Of a stretch of DNA of 64,000 nt, positions 34,720-44,127 are shown in pieces. The DNA is taken from NCBI RefSeq assembly GCF_000582685.1, contig NZ_KK073768.1, positions 3,366,454 to 3,430,453 of the forward strand, given 5' to 3'. Position 1 is the first letter of the stretch; the number at the start of each line of letters is the position of its first letter. The DNA is from [Scytonema hofmanni] UTEX 2349. GTDB taxonomy: Bacteria > Cyanobacteriota > Cyanobacteriia > Cyanobacteriales > Nostocaceae. The notes below the pieces were generated by a model. The model was given only the letters and a program-made list of their open reading frames with translations. It was not told the origin of the DNA and searched no databases. The translations under genes were made by a program, and so were the position numbers.

Positions 34720-35274
34720 CTAATTCCGCCAGATTAGACAAGTACCAATAGGTGAAGTTTGGGGAGTGTAAACTTTTTTACCTTGAAACACAGAGGCGAT
34801 CGCGTTTTTTAAATATTGCTCTTTCACAGACCGGGAATCTTCCGGATTATCATCGATTTGCCCTTTGTAGCGGACTACACCATCTTTATCTATTAAAAAA
34901 GCCATTGGTGTAACCAGCGCCCCAAAGCTGCGGCTTGTATCTTGGGTTGAGTCCCATAGATAGGGAAAGTTCAACTCATGCATGAGCGCGAAAGCTTGCA
35001 TATTCTCAAAGCTTTCGGTCGGATTTTCATTACCATCACTGCCATTCATGCCAATCAGTGAAAAACCTTGTTGAGCAAATTCCGCTTGAATTTCTTTTAG
35101 CCTATCTATATACAACCTGACATAAGGACATTGGTTGCACATAGAAATAACACCGACAGCACGGAACTTTTCAAGATAACGCCGAAGATGGTGTACTTGT
35201 TTGTCGATTCCTGGCAATTCAAAATCTGGTGCGTAGCTTCCTACGGGAGTGTCAATTATTTCTAGTATATTCAT
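34720..35274 (-). CDS. Thioredoxin-fold (redoxin/AhpC-TSA) protein
   Basis: A 184-residue redoxin-domain protein: APDFELPGIDKQVHHLRRY, then VGVISMCNQCPYVRLYIDRL with a CNQC pair in the place of the catalytic cysteines, and VTPMAFLIDKDGVVRYKGQIDD, the cis-proline and final strands. This is a common cyanobacterial family of thiol oxidoreductase-like proteins, probably cytoplasmic (no signal). Substrate unknown. Confidence 0.85.
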   Translation of the reverse strand: MNILEIIDTPVGSYAPDFELPGIDKQVHHLRRYLEKFRAVGVISMCNQCPYVRLYIDRLKEIQAEFAQQGFSLIGMNGSDGNENPTESFENMQAFALMHELNFPYLWDSTQDTSRSFGALVTPMAFLIDKDGVVRYKGQIDDNPEDSRSVKEQYLKNAIASVFQGKKVYTPQTSPIGTCLIWRN

Positions 35275-35325
35275 CTTTTTTCACCGCCAAGGAACTAAAA
35301 ACAAAAAATATAGTCACATTCAGCG

Positions 35326-36249
35326 TTATGTTCCAACTTCAAACCAACCCTTAGCTGATGCTTGATATCCAATAATTTTATAGACCAATTTGGCTGCCGT
35401 AAATTGTGAAACTACTGAATCTACAAGGGGTGCTAATTCCATCACATCACAGCCGATGACATTATGTTTTTCACAAACGCGTCGCAAAAAGGTCATCAAA
35501 GCATACCAATTTAAACCGCCCGGTTCTGGAGTACCAACGCCAGGAATTAAGGTAGGATCGATCCCATCTAAATCAATGGTGAGAAAAACGTTCTCTGTCT
35601 GAATCGCCGAAATTGCTCGTTCCATCCAATTTGGCTCATTAGCAATTTCCCGCGCTCGAAACACAGTTAGCTGTTTTTCTTTGATTAAATCGGCTTCTTC
35701 TTTACAAATCGCCCGAATCCCAATTTGGACGGTGGGTAAATCCATATCGACAATTCGTCGCATTACACAAGCATGATTGTGAATTGACCCTTCATAACTG
35801 TGGCGTAAGTCACCGTGAGCATCAATCTGCACTACCGTAAATGGCTCATTTGTATAAAATTGACGATATGCTTCGACAATTCCGGCAGTAATACTGTGTT
35901 CGCCACCCAAAGCAATCACAAATTTGCGATCGCCAATCAATTTAGAAACCGTTTCTTCGGTGACTTTTAGCATTTCCTCGGCGCTAACACTAGTAGAGCG
36001 GGTGTCCGCAATGGTTTGGTGAGTGTAAATCCCCACCTCGCAACCAGTTTCTCTATCCAATTCTTCATCGTAATATTCCACCTGATGCGAAGCTTCCAGT
36101 ATAGAATCTGGTCCATTTTCACAGCCCCGGCGATAAGTGGTCGTTGCTTCGTAAGCAATGGGCAATATTACTACTTTTGATGTATCATAAGTAGCAGCAA
36201 CGTCAATGCCAAGAAATGGCATTAGAGAAGTAGAAGTTTGTGCCAACAT
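35326..36249 (-). CDS. speB: Agmatinase / ureohydrolase family protein
   Basis: A 307-residue ureohydrolase. The binuclear manganese ligands are visible: IALGGEHSITAG (His), IDAHGDLRHSYEG (Asp, His, Asp) and TIDLDGIDPTLIPGVGTPEPGG (abbreviated DLDGIDP, two Asp). It most likely hydrolyses agmatine to putrescine and urea; guanidinobutyrase or another guanidino-hydrolase activity is possible because substrate choice depends on residues I cannot judge. It stands just upstream of the redoxin gene on the same strand with 51 bases between. Confidence 0.88.
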   Translation of the reverse strand: MLAQTSTSLMPFLGIDVAATYDTSKVVILPIAYEATTTYRRGCENGPDSILEASHQVEYYDEELDRETGCEVGIYTHQTIADTRSTSVSAEEMLKVTEETVSKLIGDRKFVIALGGEHSITAGIVEAYRQFYTNEPFTVVQIDAHGDLRHSYEGSIHNHACVMRRIVDMDLPTVQIGIRAICKEEADLIKEKQLTVFRAREIANEPNWMERAISAIQTENVFLTIDLDGIDPTLIPGVGTPEPGGLNWYALMTFLRRVCEKHNVIGCDVMELAPLVDSVVSQFTAAKLVYKIIGYQASAKGWFEVGT

Positions 36250-36826
36250 GACAAAAAGTTTCCTCAGCTTAGATAAGATGTGACTCCTAATACTGACATA
36301 ATCTCACTTACAAATGCACTATCTAAGAACAAAAACGAAGAGTTATCCCATGCTGAATTAAGCTGTTAACTTGGCAAGTAACACTAAAGCTATTTATTTT
36401 AAAGTTTTATATTTATTGAAAAAATAAAAAATAATGATGCCTGCGGCTTCACCCTTGGGGTTCGCAGTCGGCAGCGCTGTCTCAACAATCTGGGAGGGGG
36501 AAAGGGGAAAGGTGAAGAAGTTATTTAAAAAAGCTTTAAACTTTTTTTCTTATATGACCCACTGTAGGGGTTTGAAGCCCCATCATAAAGCTTGTCACGC
36601 ATAGCTCTGGGGTTACAATCAAGACCGGACAAGAAGGGGAAAGGGGTTCATGAAAAAAGGGGAAAGGAAAAAATATTTTCAAACTCTTTCGACTGATTTT
36701 AAATGACTCCACCCCCTTTCCCCTTTCCCCTTTACCCCTCTTAAAAACCCCTTTCCCCTTTACCCTTTACCCCTTACCCCTCTTCATGAATGTCTTGTGT
36801 CCATATGTTATGCTTGTAAATTTTCT
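36250..36826. other. Intergenic region with complementary purine and pyrimidine repeats
   Basis: The region holds GGGGAAAGG units (36489-36515, 36640-36670) and then CCCCTTTCC units (36710-36785), so the two tracts can pair as a long imperfect hairpin. A GCCTGCGGCTTCACCC element lies at about 36438. No gene is supported. Confidence 0.6.
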
Positions 36827-37744
36827 ATGATCCAATCGACAACTAAACTGCCTGCAACAAAAACCTGGAATTGGCAAGGTTTTCCCATTTGCTATCAAAC
36901 CCAAGGAACCGCTGGACCTGCTGTGGTCTTGGTACATGGCTTTGGAGCCTCTTGGAGGCATTGGCGGAAAAATATCCCTGTACTGGCGGAAAATTGCCGT
37001 GTCTATGCCATTGATTTGATTGGCTTTGGTGCTTCGGCTAAACCCAAGCCCGGTGAAGAGATTGCCTACACATTTGAAACCTGGGGACAGCAAATTGCTG
37101 ATTTTTGCCGGGAAGTAGTGGGAGAAGCCGCTTTTTTCGTAGGAAATTCTGTAGGCTGTATTGTGGTCATGCAAGCAGCGGTGGATAACCCAGATATGGC
37201 ATTAGGGGTTGCCTTGCTGAACTGCTCCTTACGGCTATTACACGATCGCAAACGAGCGACACTACCTTGGTATCGTAGCGCCGGAACGCCCTTATTGCAA
37301 CGCCTGCTATCTATCAAACCTGTTGGCAAGTTCTTTTTTAATCAAATTGCCCAGCCGAAAACGGTGCGCTCAATTCTTCTCAAAGCTTATGTCAATTCTG
37401 AGGCAGTGACAGACGAGTTAGTAGATATTTTAATGGCACCAGTAAGCGATCCGGGTGCTGTAGCGGTTTTTCTTGCCTTTACAGCTTATTCTACAGGTCC
37501 CCTGCCTGAAGACCTTTTACCTCTCCTACCTTGTCCAGCAATTATTTTGTGGGGAACGGCTGACCCTTGGGAGCCGTTTGAGTTAGGTAAAGAATTAGCT
37601 AATTTCCCAAAAGTGCTAAAATTTGTACCTTTAGAAGGTGTTGGGCATTGTCCCCAAGATGAAGCACCGGAGATAGTGAATCCGATCATACAGGATTGGA
37701 TTGGGAAAATGCCAACTCGCTTCTCTCCAATTCAAAAAAAATAG
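36827..37744 (+). CDS. Alpha/beta-hydrolase
   Basis: About 305 residues. Oxyanion-region HG motif VVLVHGFGASWRHW, nucleophile elbow VGNSVGC (Ser), acid ILWGTADPWEP (Asp) and GVGHCPQDEAP (His) give a full catalytic triad. It resembles the plastid/cyanobacterial hydrolases related to pheophytinase and haloalkane-type fold members; the substrate is unknown. A GTG 30 bases upstream is possible, but the ATG at 36827 avoids reading the repeat border. Confidence 0.85.
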   Translation: MIQSTTKLPATKTWNWQGFPICYQTQGTAGPAVVLVHGFGASWRHWRKNIPVLAENCRVYAIDLIGFGASAKPKPGEEIAYTFETWGQQIADFCREVVGEAAFFVGNSVGCIVVMQAAVDNPDMALGVALLNCSLRLLHDRKRATLPWYRSAGTPLLQRLLSIKPVGKFFFNQIAQPKTVRSILLKAYVNSEAVTDELVDILMAPVSDPGAVAVFLAFTAYSTGPLPEDLLPLLPCPAIILWGTADPWEPFELGKELANFPKVLKFVPLEGVGHCPQDEAPEIVNPIIQDWIGKMPTRFSPIQKK

Positions 37745-37790
37745 TTTTTCTTAATTTTTAATTCAAAAAAAATCAGGGGATTTTGAATTA

Positions 37791-37846
37791 GCATCTTGCA
37801 CCAAGCTGCTATTTGAAGTGAATGAACTTCGCCCGGTACAAGATGT
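37791..37846. repeat. Imperfect inverted repeat (CATCTTGCACC/GGTACAAGATG)
   Basis: Complementary arms GCATCTTGCACC and GGTACAAGATG separated by 32 bases, between convergent genes. It may be a MITE-like repeat or a terminator without a U-run. Confidence 0.45.
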
Positions 37847-37940
37847 TAATATGCCGAGGTGAAGAAGTATGCTTATCAGGGCTTTCTCGTCACAACAAAT
37901 GCATAAACATACTCGCTCATTAGTTAATAAGCAAGAAAAA

Positions 37941-39368
37941 TTAACGTTGGGGAGACACTTCCACAGGAGGAATTTGTTGCAACCAATCCTTACCTAGCTG
38001 TATAGTGACATCAGAGCCGAGATTACCAGTACTTTCTACTCGCACTTCCCCAAATCCTAAAGAGTTGCGAATCGATTCGGCGCTGTTACCGTCTCCTTGT
38101 TGGGCGACAATGTGTGTCACTTCTAGAGGTTCACCCCAAGGCTTAGAGATATAAACATTGCGATAGCCAGCTTGTTCGAGGCTTCTAATTAAAGGTCGTA
38201 GGTTTGAGCGATCGCCCCCGGTGCTATCCTGAATTGCGATTCGTAATGAACCTGGGTCAGTTGATTGTTGCTCGTGTGAGACATTTACATCAAAATTTTC
38301 AGCCATCATAGCCGCAATGCGATCGCGGTTTGGCAACCAATAACTAGCATCAAATTCGTTCTTTTCGCTAAAGCGACCAGGTACCAGCAACATTTGCATA
38401 TTCGAGCGATTTGTTCGCGCTCCATAACCTACTAAAGCTAATAACTCTTCAACCGTTAAGTTGGTGTCAATATGCTCTTTAACTACGTCGAGAACTTTCG
38501 GCAATTGAGCTAGTGTAGTTGGGTTAAGGCTTTGATCCATCAATGCCCGCATCACCATTTGCTGGCGCTGAATCCGACCGATATCGCCATTTTCATCATG
38601 GCGAAAGCGCAAGAGTTGCAAAGCTTGGTTGCCATTTAAATGCTGTTTCCCAGCTTTCAAGTTGATGTACAAGTGCTGAGAATCATCTTGGTATTTCATA
38701 TCTTTGGGGACGTAAACTGTCACCCCTCCCAAGGCATCGATCAGCTTACCAACTCCCAAAACGTTAATTCGGATATAGCGATCGATTCCCACGCCCTCCA
38801 AGAGATTACTAACGGTTTTCGCAGTTAAAGCTGGACCACCATGAGTATTTGCAGAATTAATTTTTTTAATGCCATACCCTTCTATTTCTGTACGGGTATC
38901 TCTAGGAACAGAAAGCATAACTAATTTTTTCTTCTCTGGATCGAATTTGATCAAGAGCATCACATCCGCAAGACCATCAAAGGAGTTTACCTGAGGCAAG
39001 TACCTGAGATTTTTAGTTTCGGCAGGAGCGTTTTGAGTATCTGGTGGGAGTACGCTCATCCCCATAACTAATATATTGACAGGGCGAGTTAATTGAGAGA
39101 ATCGCAGTCCTTGTCCGGAGATGCGATCGCCATCAAAAACTGCCGCTTCCTGGGGACTTAAAGAAGCTTGCATCAATGGTGTACTCGTTAAAGAAACTGC
39201 CAATAGCGCCCCAGCAGTGGCTGATACCATCGCAATTCCGCTCATCCCCACCCAAAACCACAGCCAGCGTCCTGATTTGGAATTTATAGAATTATTGTTA
39301 CTTGAATTCGAGGGGTTTGTATGGTCTTCTTGCGCCGAAGTTCTTTGAATGGTCACGGACTTCCTCAC
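37941..39368 (-). CDS. LytR-CpsA-Psr (LCP) family protein with LytR_C domain
   Basis: A 475-residue membrane-anchored LCP protein. A cytoplasmic N-terminus and one membrane helix (WLWFWVGMSGIAMVSATAGALLAVSL shortened: SGIAMVSATAGALLAVSL) precede the LCP domain (VNILVMGMS; LLIKFDPEKKKLVMLSVPRDTR; KINSANTHGG; LRFRHDENGDIGRIQRQQ) with the arginines and aspartates that bind the lipid pyrophosphate. The C-terminal 100 residues are a LytR_C domain (IAIQDSTGGDRSNLRPLIRSLE). LCP enzymes attach glycopolymers to peptidoglycan or similar acceptors outside the membrane. The start is GTG. Confidence 0.9.
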   Translation of the reverse strand: MRKSVTIQRTSAQEDHTNPSNSSNNNSINSKSGRWLWFWVGMSGIAMVSATAGALLAVSLTSTPLMQASLSPQEAAVFDGDRISGQGLRFSQLTRPVNILVMGMSVLPPDTQNAPAETKNLRYLPQVNSFDGLADVMLLIKFDPEKKKLVMLSVPRDTRTEIEGYGIKKINSANTHGGPALTAKTVSNLLEGVGIDRYIRINVLGVGKLIDALGGVTVYVPKDMKYQDDSQHLYINLKAGKQHLNGNQALQLLRFRHDENGDIGRIQRQQMVMRALMDQSLNPTTLAQLPKVLDVVKEHIDTNLTVEELLALVGYGARTNRSNMQMLLVPGRFSEKNEFDASYWLPNRDRIAAMMAENFDVNVSHEQQSTDPGSLRIAIQDSTGGDRSNLRPLIRSLEQAGYRNVYISKPWGEPLEVTHIVAQQGDGNSAESIRNSLGFGEVRVESTGNLGSDVTIQLGKDWLQQIPPVEVSPQR

Positions 39369-39439
39369 ACTTACTGATAAAATTCGGTAAATTTGTTACT
39401 TCAAAGCCGACAAATCAACCCTTGGACTGAACAAGCGCC

Positions 39440-39512
39440 AAAAATGGACAGCCTTCTACACAGATCGTCTATTATGCCCCATGAATATTTCAAAACAAGG
39501 CTGTCCATTTTT
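39440..39512. repeat. Inverted repeat (AAAATGGACAGCCTT)
   Basis: Perfect 15-bp arms AAAATGGACAGCCTT and AAGGCTGTCCATTTT, about 42 bases apart, in the 380-base gap between two minus-strand genes. The spacing and arm quality suggest a small mobile repeat rather than a terminator. Confidence 0.6.
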
Positions 39513-39746
39513 GTCTATTTTTTATGAAACCCATAATAGCTAACCCTTAATTATCAGTGCTAACTTTTCTGGTTTAGTGTTAACCAAAACACTTATAGCA
39601 GTATTTCTCCTTCTTTTCGGCAAATCCGGAGACGTTTTCTTGAAGTATGGCAACATTAAACCAGATTTGACTAGACCTGTCGGTAAAGAATGTGTAGTTT
39701 TTAGAAAAATACGTATAAATACGGTGTCCCGCATTTTTTCCTAAAA

Positions 39747-40178
39747 TTATGACAAATATTTCTTACTAATTCGGTTGGCAAAACTACTAAAACCTGATAT
39801 CCGATTAGATTTGCCTTGAACTGTACGAACAATTAACCAGGCACTAACCAAAAAGTAACCAGAGGTGAGAAAGCTATTGAGGAGCAATAGACGCAAGCTG
39901 AAAAATTCTCCAGTAACCGCTCCGGTTCCTAATAAGATATACCCCAAAAGCCACGTAAGTGCCAGAGTAATTGACAGACGACTAACATTAAGTTGTTCCC
40001 GACTGCCTTGACGACAATAGAGAGTCCACAAGGAGGGGAAAAACCCGATGACCGGAACTAAATATAAAATTAACGATAAGGCAGAAATGCTGGCATCCTC
40101 ACTGGGGATGAAAAATAAAGCTGATTTTTCTTGACTTTCTGGCACTGTTGATGAGTCATTTGGTGGAAAATTATTCAT
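39747..40178 (-). CDS. Small membrane protein of unknown function
   Basis: A 143-residue protein with a Ser/Glu-rich N-terminus and three predicted membrane helices (ALSLILYLVPVIGFFPSLW; LALTWLLGYILLGTGAV; LLLLNSFLTSGYFLVSAWLIV). No catalytic motif is visible. It sits upstream of the LCP gene on the same strand but with a 378-base gap. A conserved cyanobacterial membrane protein is the most that can be said. Confidence 0.6.
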   Translation of the reverse strand: MNNFPPNDSSTVPESQEKSALFFIPSEDASISALSLILYLVPVIGFFPSLWTLYCRQGSREQLNVSRLSITLALTWLLGYILLGTGAVTGEFFSLRLLLLNSFLTSGYFLVSAWLIVRTVQGKSNRISGFSSFANRISKKYLS

Positions 40179-40286
40179 TTGGGTAAGTGCAATCCTAAAT
40201 TAGAGAGATGTCTCTTGTCGTATAGTCAGAGATAATAAGTTTCAAAGAATGATTTAATTTAGTTTTATCCCGCAATCGGGTGTGAT

Positions 40287-41444
40287 ATGCAGACACGCAA
40301 GCTTCTTAACTGGTGGCAAACACTAAAACCAATAGCGCGATTTGGTGCGATCGCACTATTCGCACCGCTACTTGTCCTTAATGGTTGGGCGATTTCGGCA
40401 ATTTTTAATTACTTTCACTCATTGATAGTTATTTTAGTCGCAGCCTCAGTTTTAGCCTTTCTGCTTAACTATCCTGTGAGTTGGATAGAGCGTCAAGGTG
40501 GCAAACGGGAACAAGTTGCTATTTTAGTCTTTTTACTTGCCTTATCAATTTTGTTCGCGTTGGGTGTTACCCTGATACCGTTAGCTTTGACGCAAGCGCA
40601 GCAACTAGTTGCGCGTTTACCGGAGTTAATTGACTCTGGACGCTCTCAGTTAATGCTGTTGAACGACAAAGCAGATTCTCTTGGTTTCCCAATTAATCTC
40701 GAAGCTTTGGTAACACAAATCAACGATCGCGTCAAAGGACAATTACAAGCGATCGCTTCACAAGCTCTCAATCTGGCTGTAGTTACCCTCACTAGCCTGC
40801 TAGACTTTCTTTTGACAATGGTTTTGACTTTTTATCTGTTGCAGCATGGCGATGAACTCTGGCACAGTTTGGTAGATTGGTTGCCTACCAAATTCCGCGA
40901 TCCTTTTTCTAACACCATACGCCTCAGCTTTCAAAATTTCTTTATCACTCAGTTAATTATCTCAACTTGTATGGCTTCAGCCCTCATACCAACTTTTCTC
41001 TGGCTGAAAGTGCCATTTGGTTTACTGTTTGGCTTAACTATCGGTATTATGGCTCTCATCCCCTATGGCGGTTCTGTAGGTATCGCCTTAACTACCTTAC
41101 TCGTAGCTTTACAAGATTTCTCTATCGGAATGAGAGCGTTGATTGCAGCCGTAATTGTACAACAAATTCTGGAAAACTTGATTGCTCCGCGAATTTTAGG
41201 GAATTTTACCGGTCTAAATCCGGTTTGGCTTCTGGTTTCGGTTTTGACCGGTGCGAGAGTCGGCGGATTGCTAGGTATAATTTTAGCAGTCCCAAGTGCA
41301 GTTGTAATTAAAACAGCTTTAAGTGCTTTGCGTCCTGTTGTTGGTAGCGATACTATGGAAGAGGTAAATGCACTTGCTGATCAAGAAGAAAGCTCAAAAC
41401 CTGAGTCCAAAAATCTCAGCGTATCCAAAGCCACATTGCCTTAA
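40287..41444 (+). CDS. AI-2E family transporter (TqsA/PerM-like permease)
   Basis: A 385-residue integral membrane protein of the AI-2E transporter superfamily. Helices cluster at the N-terminus (FGAIALFAPLLVLNGWAISAIF, abbreviated; ILVAASVLAFLLNYPVSWIE) and C-terminus, with the central amphipathic region (LARLPELIDSGRS-like: VARLPELIDSGRSQL) and the conserved LIPYGGSVGIAL and GARVGGLLGIILAVPSAVV loops. Family members export varied solutes or act as sodium/proton antiporters; the substrate is unknown. Confidence 0.9.
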   Translation: MQTRKLLNWWQTLKPIARFGAIALFAPLLVLNGWAISAIFNYFHSLIVILVAASVLAFLLNYPVSWIERQGGKREQVAILVFLLALSILFALGVTLIPLALTQAQQLVARLPELIDSGRSQLMLLNDKADSLGFPINLEALVTQINDRVKGQLQAIASQALNLAVVTLTSLLDFLLTMVLTFYLLQHGDELWHSLVDWLPTKFRDPFSNTIRLSFQNFFITQLIISTCMASALIPTFLWLKVPFGLLFGLTIGIMALIPYGGSVGIALTTLLVALQDFSIGMRALIAAVIVQQILENLIAPRILGNFTGLNPVWLLVSVLTGARVGGLLGIILAVPSAVVIKTALSALRPVVGSDTMEEVNALADQEESSKPESKNLSVSKATLP

Positions 41445-41594
41445 GGTTGTCAGGGTCATTCCAAATTCACAGAATCCGTAAATTTCCTACTCAGGACTTA
41501 CACACGGACTATGTATTTCCCTCGTTGCGACATGAGGAAGCAATCTCTAAGTACAGTTTTGCATTAATTCGTAGCGTTTTTAAACGCACTCGTA

Positions 41595-41624
41595 GCGCAA
41601 AGGTAAGCGCAGAGTAACGCAGAG
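41595..41624. repeat. AACGCAGAG-type dispersed repeat
   Basis: GCGCAAAGGTAAGCGCAGAG followed by TAACGCAGAG, related to the segment embedded in hyuA (1046-1089). It lies in the 260-base gap between two convergent genes. Confidence 0.6.
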
Positions 41625-41704
41625 TTTTTGTGATAAATTTTCGTCATGAATTTATGCAATATTGTACTAAGTCTTGTTTTCTTACGACTAAGTACGTGAA
41701 TTTC

Positions 41705-43027
41705 CTACTGTGGCTCCACAATTGAACCCATAAATAAAACGCTACCTGTTTGATTATCCCTTACCGCACAGAAAAACGGACGGTCAACAATCATCCGAAA
41801 TGGCTTTGGTTTCTCAACCGCTGAAGTTGCTACTATCCCGACAGAAGTCGCTGCTGCTGCTTCTGTACCTTCTTCATTTACCTCAACAAAGGTTTTATGT
41901 TTAACTTGGCTGATGGCGAGATTTTTACCCATAGCGGAAAAATTAGCTTTGCTGGTGAAAGCTTCTCCCATACCTAAATTGCTAAGGGCATTGTTGAGAG
42001 TAATGTCATAATTGATTTTAAAGCGGGGCAAGCGAATAAACCCTTCTTGTTTGCTGAATTGAGCCATCCATTTTTCCCAGTTGTCAGAATTCAAGTTCTC
42101 ATAAAAGGCTTTTGAGTTATTTTGTTTCGGTAAGAAGATATAAAAGCTGATTTTACCGTCTTTGCCGTAAGGTAAACTGACAGCTTGAAATTGTTCATTT
42201 TCTAAGTATCTGTAGTCACCCGTTTGCGACATCATCGGGTGTTTTTTTTGTTTGTCAGATGCTATATAAAAGGGGAATTCAGCGGTTTGCTTTTTATCAA
42301 ATTCGTTCTTCCAGTTACCTTTGAAGTAGATGGCGTTAATTAGATATAATACTTGCGAAGGTTCAATTTTTTCAACTATTTTATTGATTTTTCCGCCTGT
42401 ATTATCATTTACCCAAGTGTTGATTATACCTGACGAACGAGAGTCTTTAAAGTCCAAATTTGTGACTTTAGCTTGATAAAAGTCTTTGTTTCTTTGGATG
42501 AATTTAGATTTAAAGCTAGTATCTTTGTTTGCCCAAAGCGAGTTAGCAATTGTTAGTTGCACTTTCGGATCGGTATTTTCTAAAAGTGCTTTTAAAGCGG
42601 CGTTAGAGGAGTTTATTTCTTCTAAACTTATACCTTGTAACTCTAACGCTTTCGCCATTGCTTGTTGGGTGGAACCACTAGCACCATTGTAAGTCATGGC
42701 GAGAGCGATCGCTACACTATAAGGCGAAACAAAAATGTTATCTTTGCTATCCTTTTTCAAAACTTCTGAAAACAGTTTGAAACCAAATTTTGTATGAGCA
42801 GCAACGACTTTTGTATCAGGTGTGACTGTTTTTTTAGTTGATGGTGATTCTGAATTCGCTAAGGGAGATTTCGCGATCGCACTTGTACTGTCGTTAACCT
42901 GAGAACAGCCTAATACGCCCATAAGCATAACTCCTGCTGCTGCCAGAACATAACGTCTACCCAAGCGCACACCATAGCGTCTTTGGATAAAATTTTCTTT
43001 CACACTATTAAATTTTTGCTGATGCAT
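41705..43027 (-). CDS. Serpin (serine protease inhibitor), exported
   Basis: A 440-residue serpin. The N-terminus has a hydrophobic stretch with a lipobox-like GVLGCSQ, so it is probably a lipoprotein. The serpin core shows VSPYSVAIALAMTYNGASGST, LYLINAIYFKGNW, and the hinge NEEGTEAAAATSVGI, whose small residues are those of inhibitory serpins. Counting from the hinge, P1-P1' is about Thr-Ser, which would suit an elastase- or subtilisin-like target. The C-terminal PFFCAVRDNQTGSVLFMG is typical. A subtilisin-like peptidase gene lies upstream on the same strand, with about 1.1 kb of repeats between. A target relationship is possible but unproven. Confidence 0.93.
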   Translation of the reverse strand: MHQQKFNSVKENFIQRRYGVRLGRRYVLAAAGVMLMGVLGCSQVNDSTSAIAKSPLANSESPSTKKTVTPDTKVVAAHTKFGFKLFSEVLKKDSKDNIFVSPYSVAIALAMTYNGASGSTQQAMAKALELQGISLEEINSSNAALKALLENTDPKVQLTIANSLWANKDTSFKSKFIQRNKDFYQAKVTNLDFKDSRSSGIINTWVNDNTGGKINKIVEKIEPSQVLYLINAIYFKGNWKNEFDKKQTAEFPFYIASDKQKKHPMMSQTGDYRYLENEQFQAVSLPYGKDGKISFYIFLPKQNNSKAFYENLNSDNWEKWMAQFSKQEGFIRLPRFKINYDITLNNALSNLGMGEAFTSKANFSAMGKNLAISQVKHKTFVEVNEEGTEAAAATSVGIVATSAVEKPKPFRMIVDRPFFCAVRDNQTGSVLFMGSIVEPQ

Positions 43028-43444
43028 TCCTCTACCTCTCTTGCCAAATATTTTTTGTAAGCTATCTGTCTAGATTGACCATTATGTGTCAGATGTTAAC
43101 TATCGCATTAAAAACAACAAAAATATAGAGCGGTTACAGTTTTTGTAACAGCTAAGTAAGTGATAGGAATTAAAGATAACTTGTCAGTTATGCAACTTGT
43201 TAATTACTCATTGAAGTGACAATGCAGATTTATGCTCAATCAGCTTTATTTATCCCGATTTTATGGTTTTTACTAAGTTGTATTTTAAACTACGAAATGA
43301 CAAAATAAAACTAGTTTTTTTGTTGGTGGTAATAAATAAATCTGATTATGGTATTATGGATTCTTGGCTTTGTGTTCATGAGCCGACAATTTTCTTTCTA
43401 AAATGATGTCTGCGATACAGAAATTAGACATCTCCATAAAAAAT
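43028..43444. other. Intergenic DNA upstream of the serpin
   Basis: About 420 AT-rich bases with no gene or clear repeat; the serpin promoter is presumably here. Confidence 0.5.
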
Positions 43445-43648
43445 GTAGAGACGTAGCATTGCTGACTTTTCACGGTATCTGGAAAACCTCTCTCTAAATC
43501 TCTCTCCTAAAACGAGAGAGACTTTGAATTTTCCCCCTTCCCTCTCTTCGAGACGCTTTGCGAACGTAGGGAAGGGGGTTAGGGGGTTAGGTTTTTTGTT
43601 GCTTTTTCACATAACGTGAAAAGTCAGGTAGCATTGCTACGTCTCTAC
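43445..43648. mobile_element. MITE inserted in a GTAGAGACGTAGC palindrome
   Basis: The palindrome half GTAGAGACGTAGCATTGCT (43445-43463) is separated from its other half GTAGCATTGCTACGTCTCTAC (43628-43648) by 164 bases. That insert has terminal inverted repeats GACTTTTCACG and CGTGAAAAGTC. GTAGCATTGC occurs on both sides, so it is a target duplication of about 10 bases. Uninterrupted palindromes of the same kind stand at 44091-44117 and 58969-58995. Confidence 0.82.
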
Positions 43649-43658
43649 ATTCGCGTGT

Positions 43659-43729
43659 CTACTTACTAGATACACCCCACCAAGGTAGAGCGAAAGGTTG
43701 AACAGATTCGTTTACCTTTTGATGAAACT
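43659..43729 (-). pseudogene. 3'-terminal fragment of an S8 peptidase paralogue
   Basis: This 71-bp stretch encodes a C-terminus ending VNESVQPFALPWWGVSSK and a stop, nearly identical to the end of the peptidase gene at 44128. The matching DNA, including the following palindrome half, spans 43628-43729 versus 44098-44199. Differences are mainly synonymous (AAG for AAA, GTA for GTC). The rest of the gene is missing, so a tandem paralogue was deleted. Confidence 0.8.
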
Positions 43730-43791
43730 AGCTGTTCCGTATTTAATTTGTATGCAATCTCAGATGCGATCGCCTGTTCATTAATGTTGTC

Positions 43792-43940
43792 AGGACTTAC
43801 GCAAGCGTCACAAAATAATGTCAACTGGCACAGATATTGAAATTTGAGGTTAATGCTTGTAAGTATTGATTTATAAACGCTAGAGCCAAATTAATTCAAT
43901 GTGACAGTTCTCAAATAAATGTGCCAGTTGCGTAAGTCCT
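43792..43940. mobile_element. MITE-like element with AGGACTTACGCAA ends, long form
   Basis: Ends AGGACTTACGCAA and TTGCGTAAGTCCT are the same as in the element at 25115-25205, but the interior differs: it carries its own dyad CAACTGGCACA/TGTGCCAGTTG. No coding capacity. Confidence 0.78.
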
Positions 43941-43965
43941 GAGTAATAAAAAAGTCGCAACCGTC

Positions 43966-43994
43966 GTAGAGACGTTCCGCCGGAACGTCTTTAC
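43966..43994. repeat. 29-bp palindrome copy
   Basis: GTAGAGACGTTCC, centre GCC, GGAACGTCTTTAC, followed by a TCTGGACATGATATGAC flank as in other large-unit copies. Confidence 0.85.
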
Positions 43995-44127
43995 ATCATA
44001 AGTAATTTTCTGGACATGATATGACTGCCTTATGCGGTACTAGGAATTGGCTATGTCTTCCTGCGATCTAGATGTTTCGTGAATGGCAGCAAAGACGTAG
44101 CAATGCTACGTCTCTACATTCGGGTGT

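Noticed and set aside
39540..39734. 64-codon minus-strand frame
   Set aside because: No recognisable motif, lies in AT-rich intergenic DNA near a repeat.
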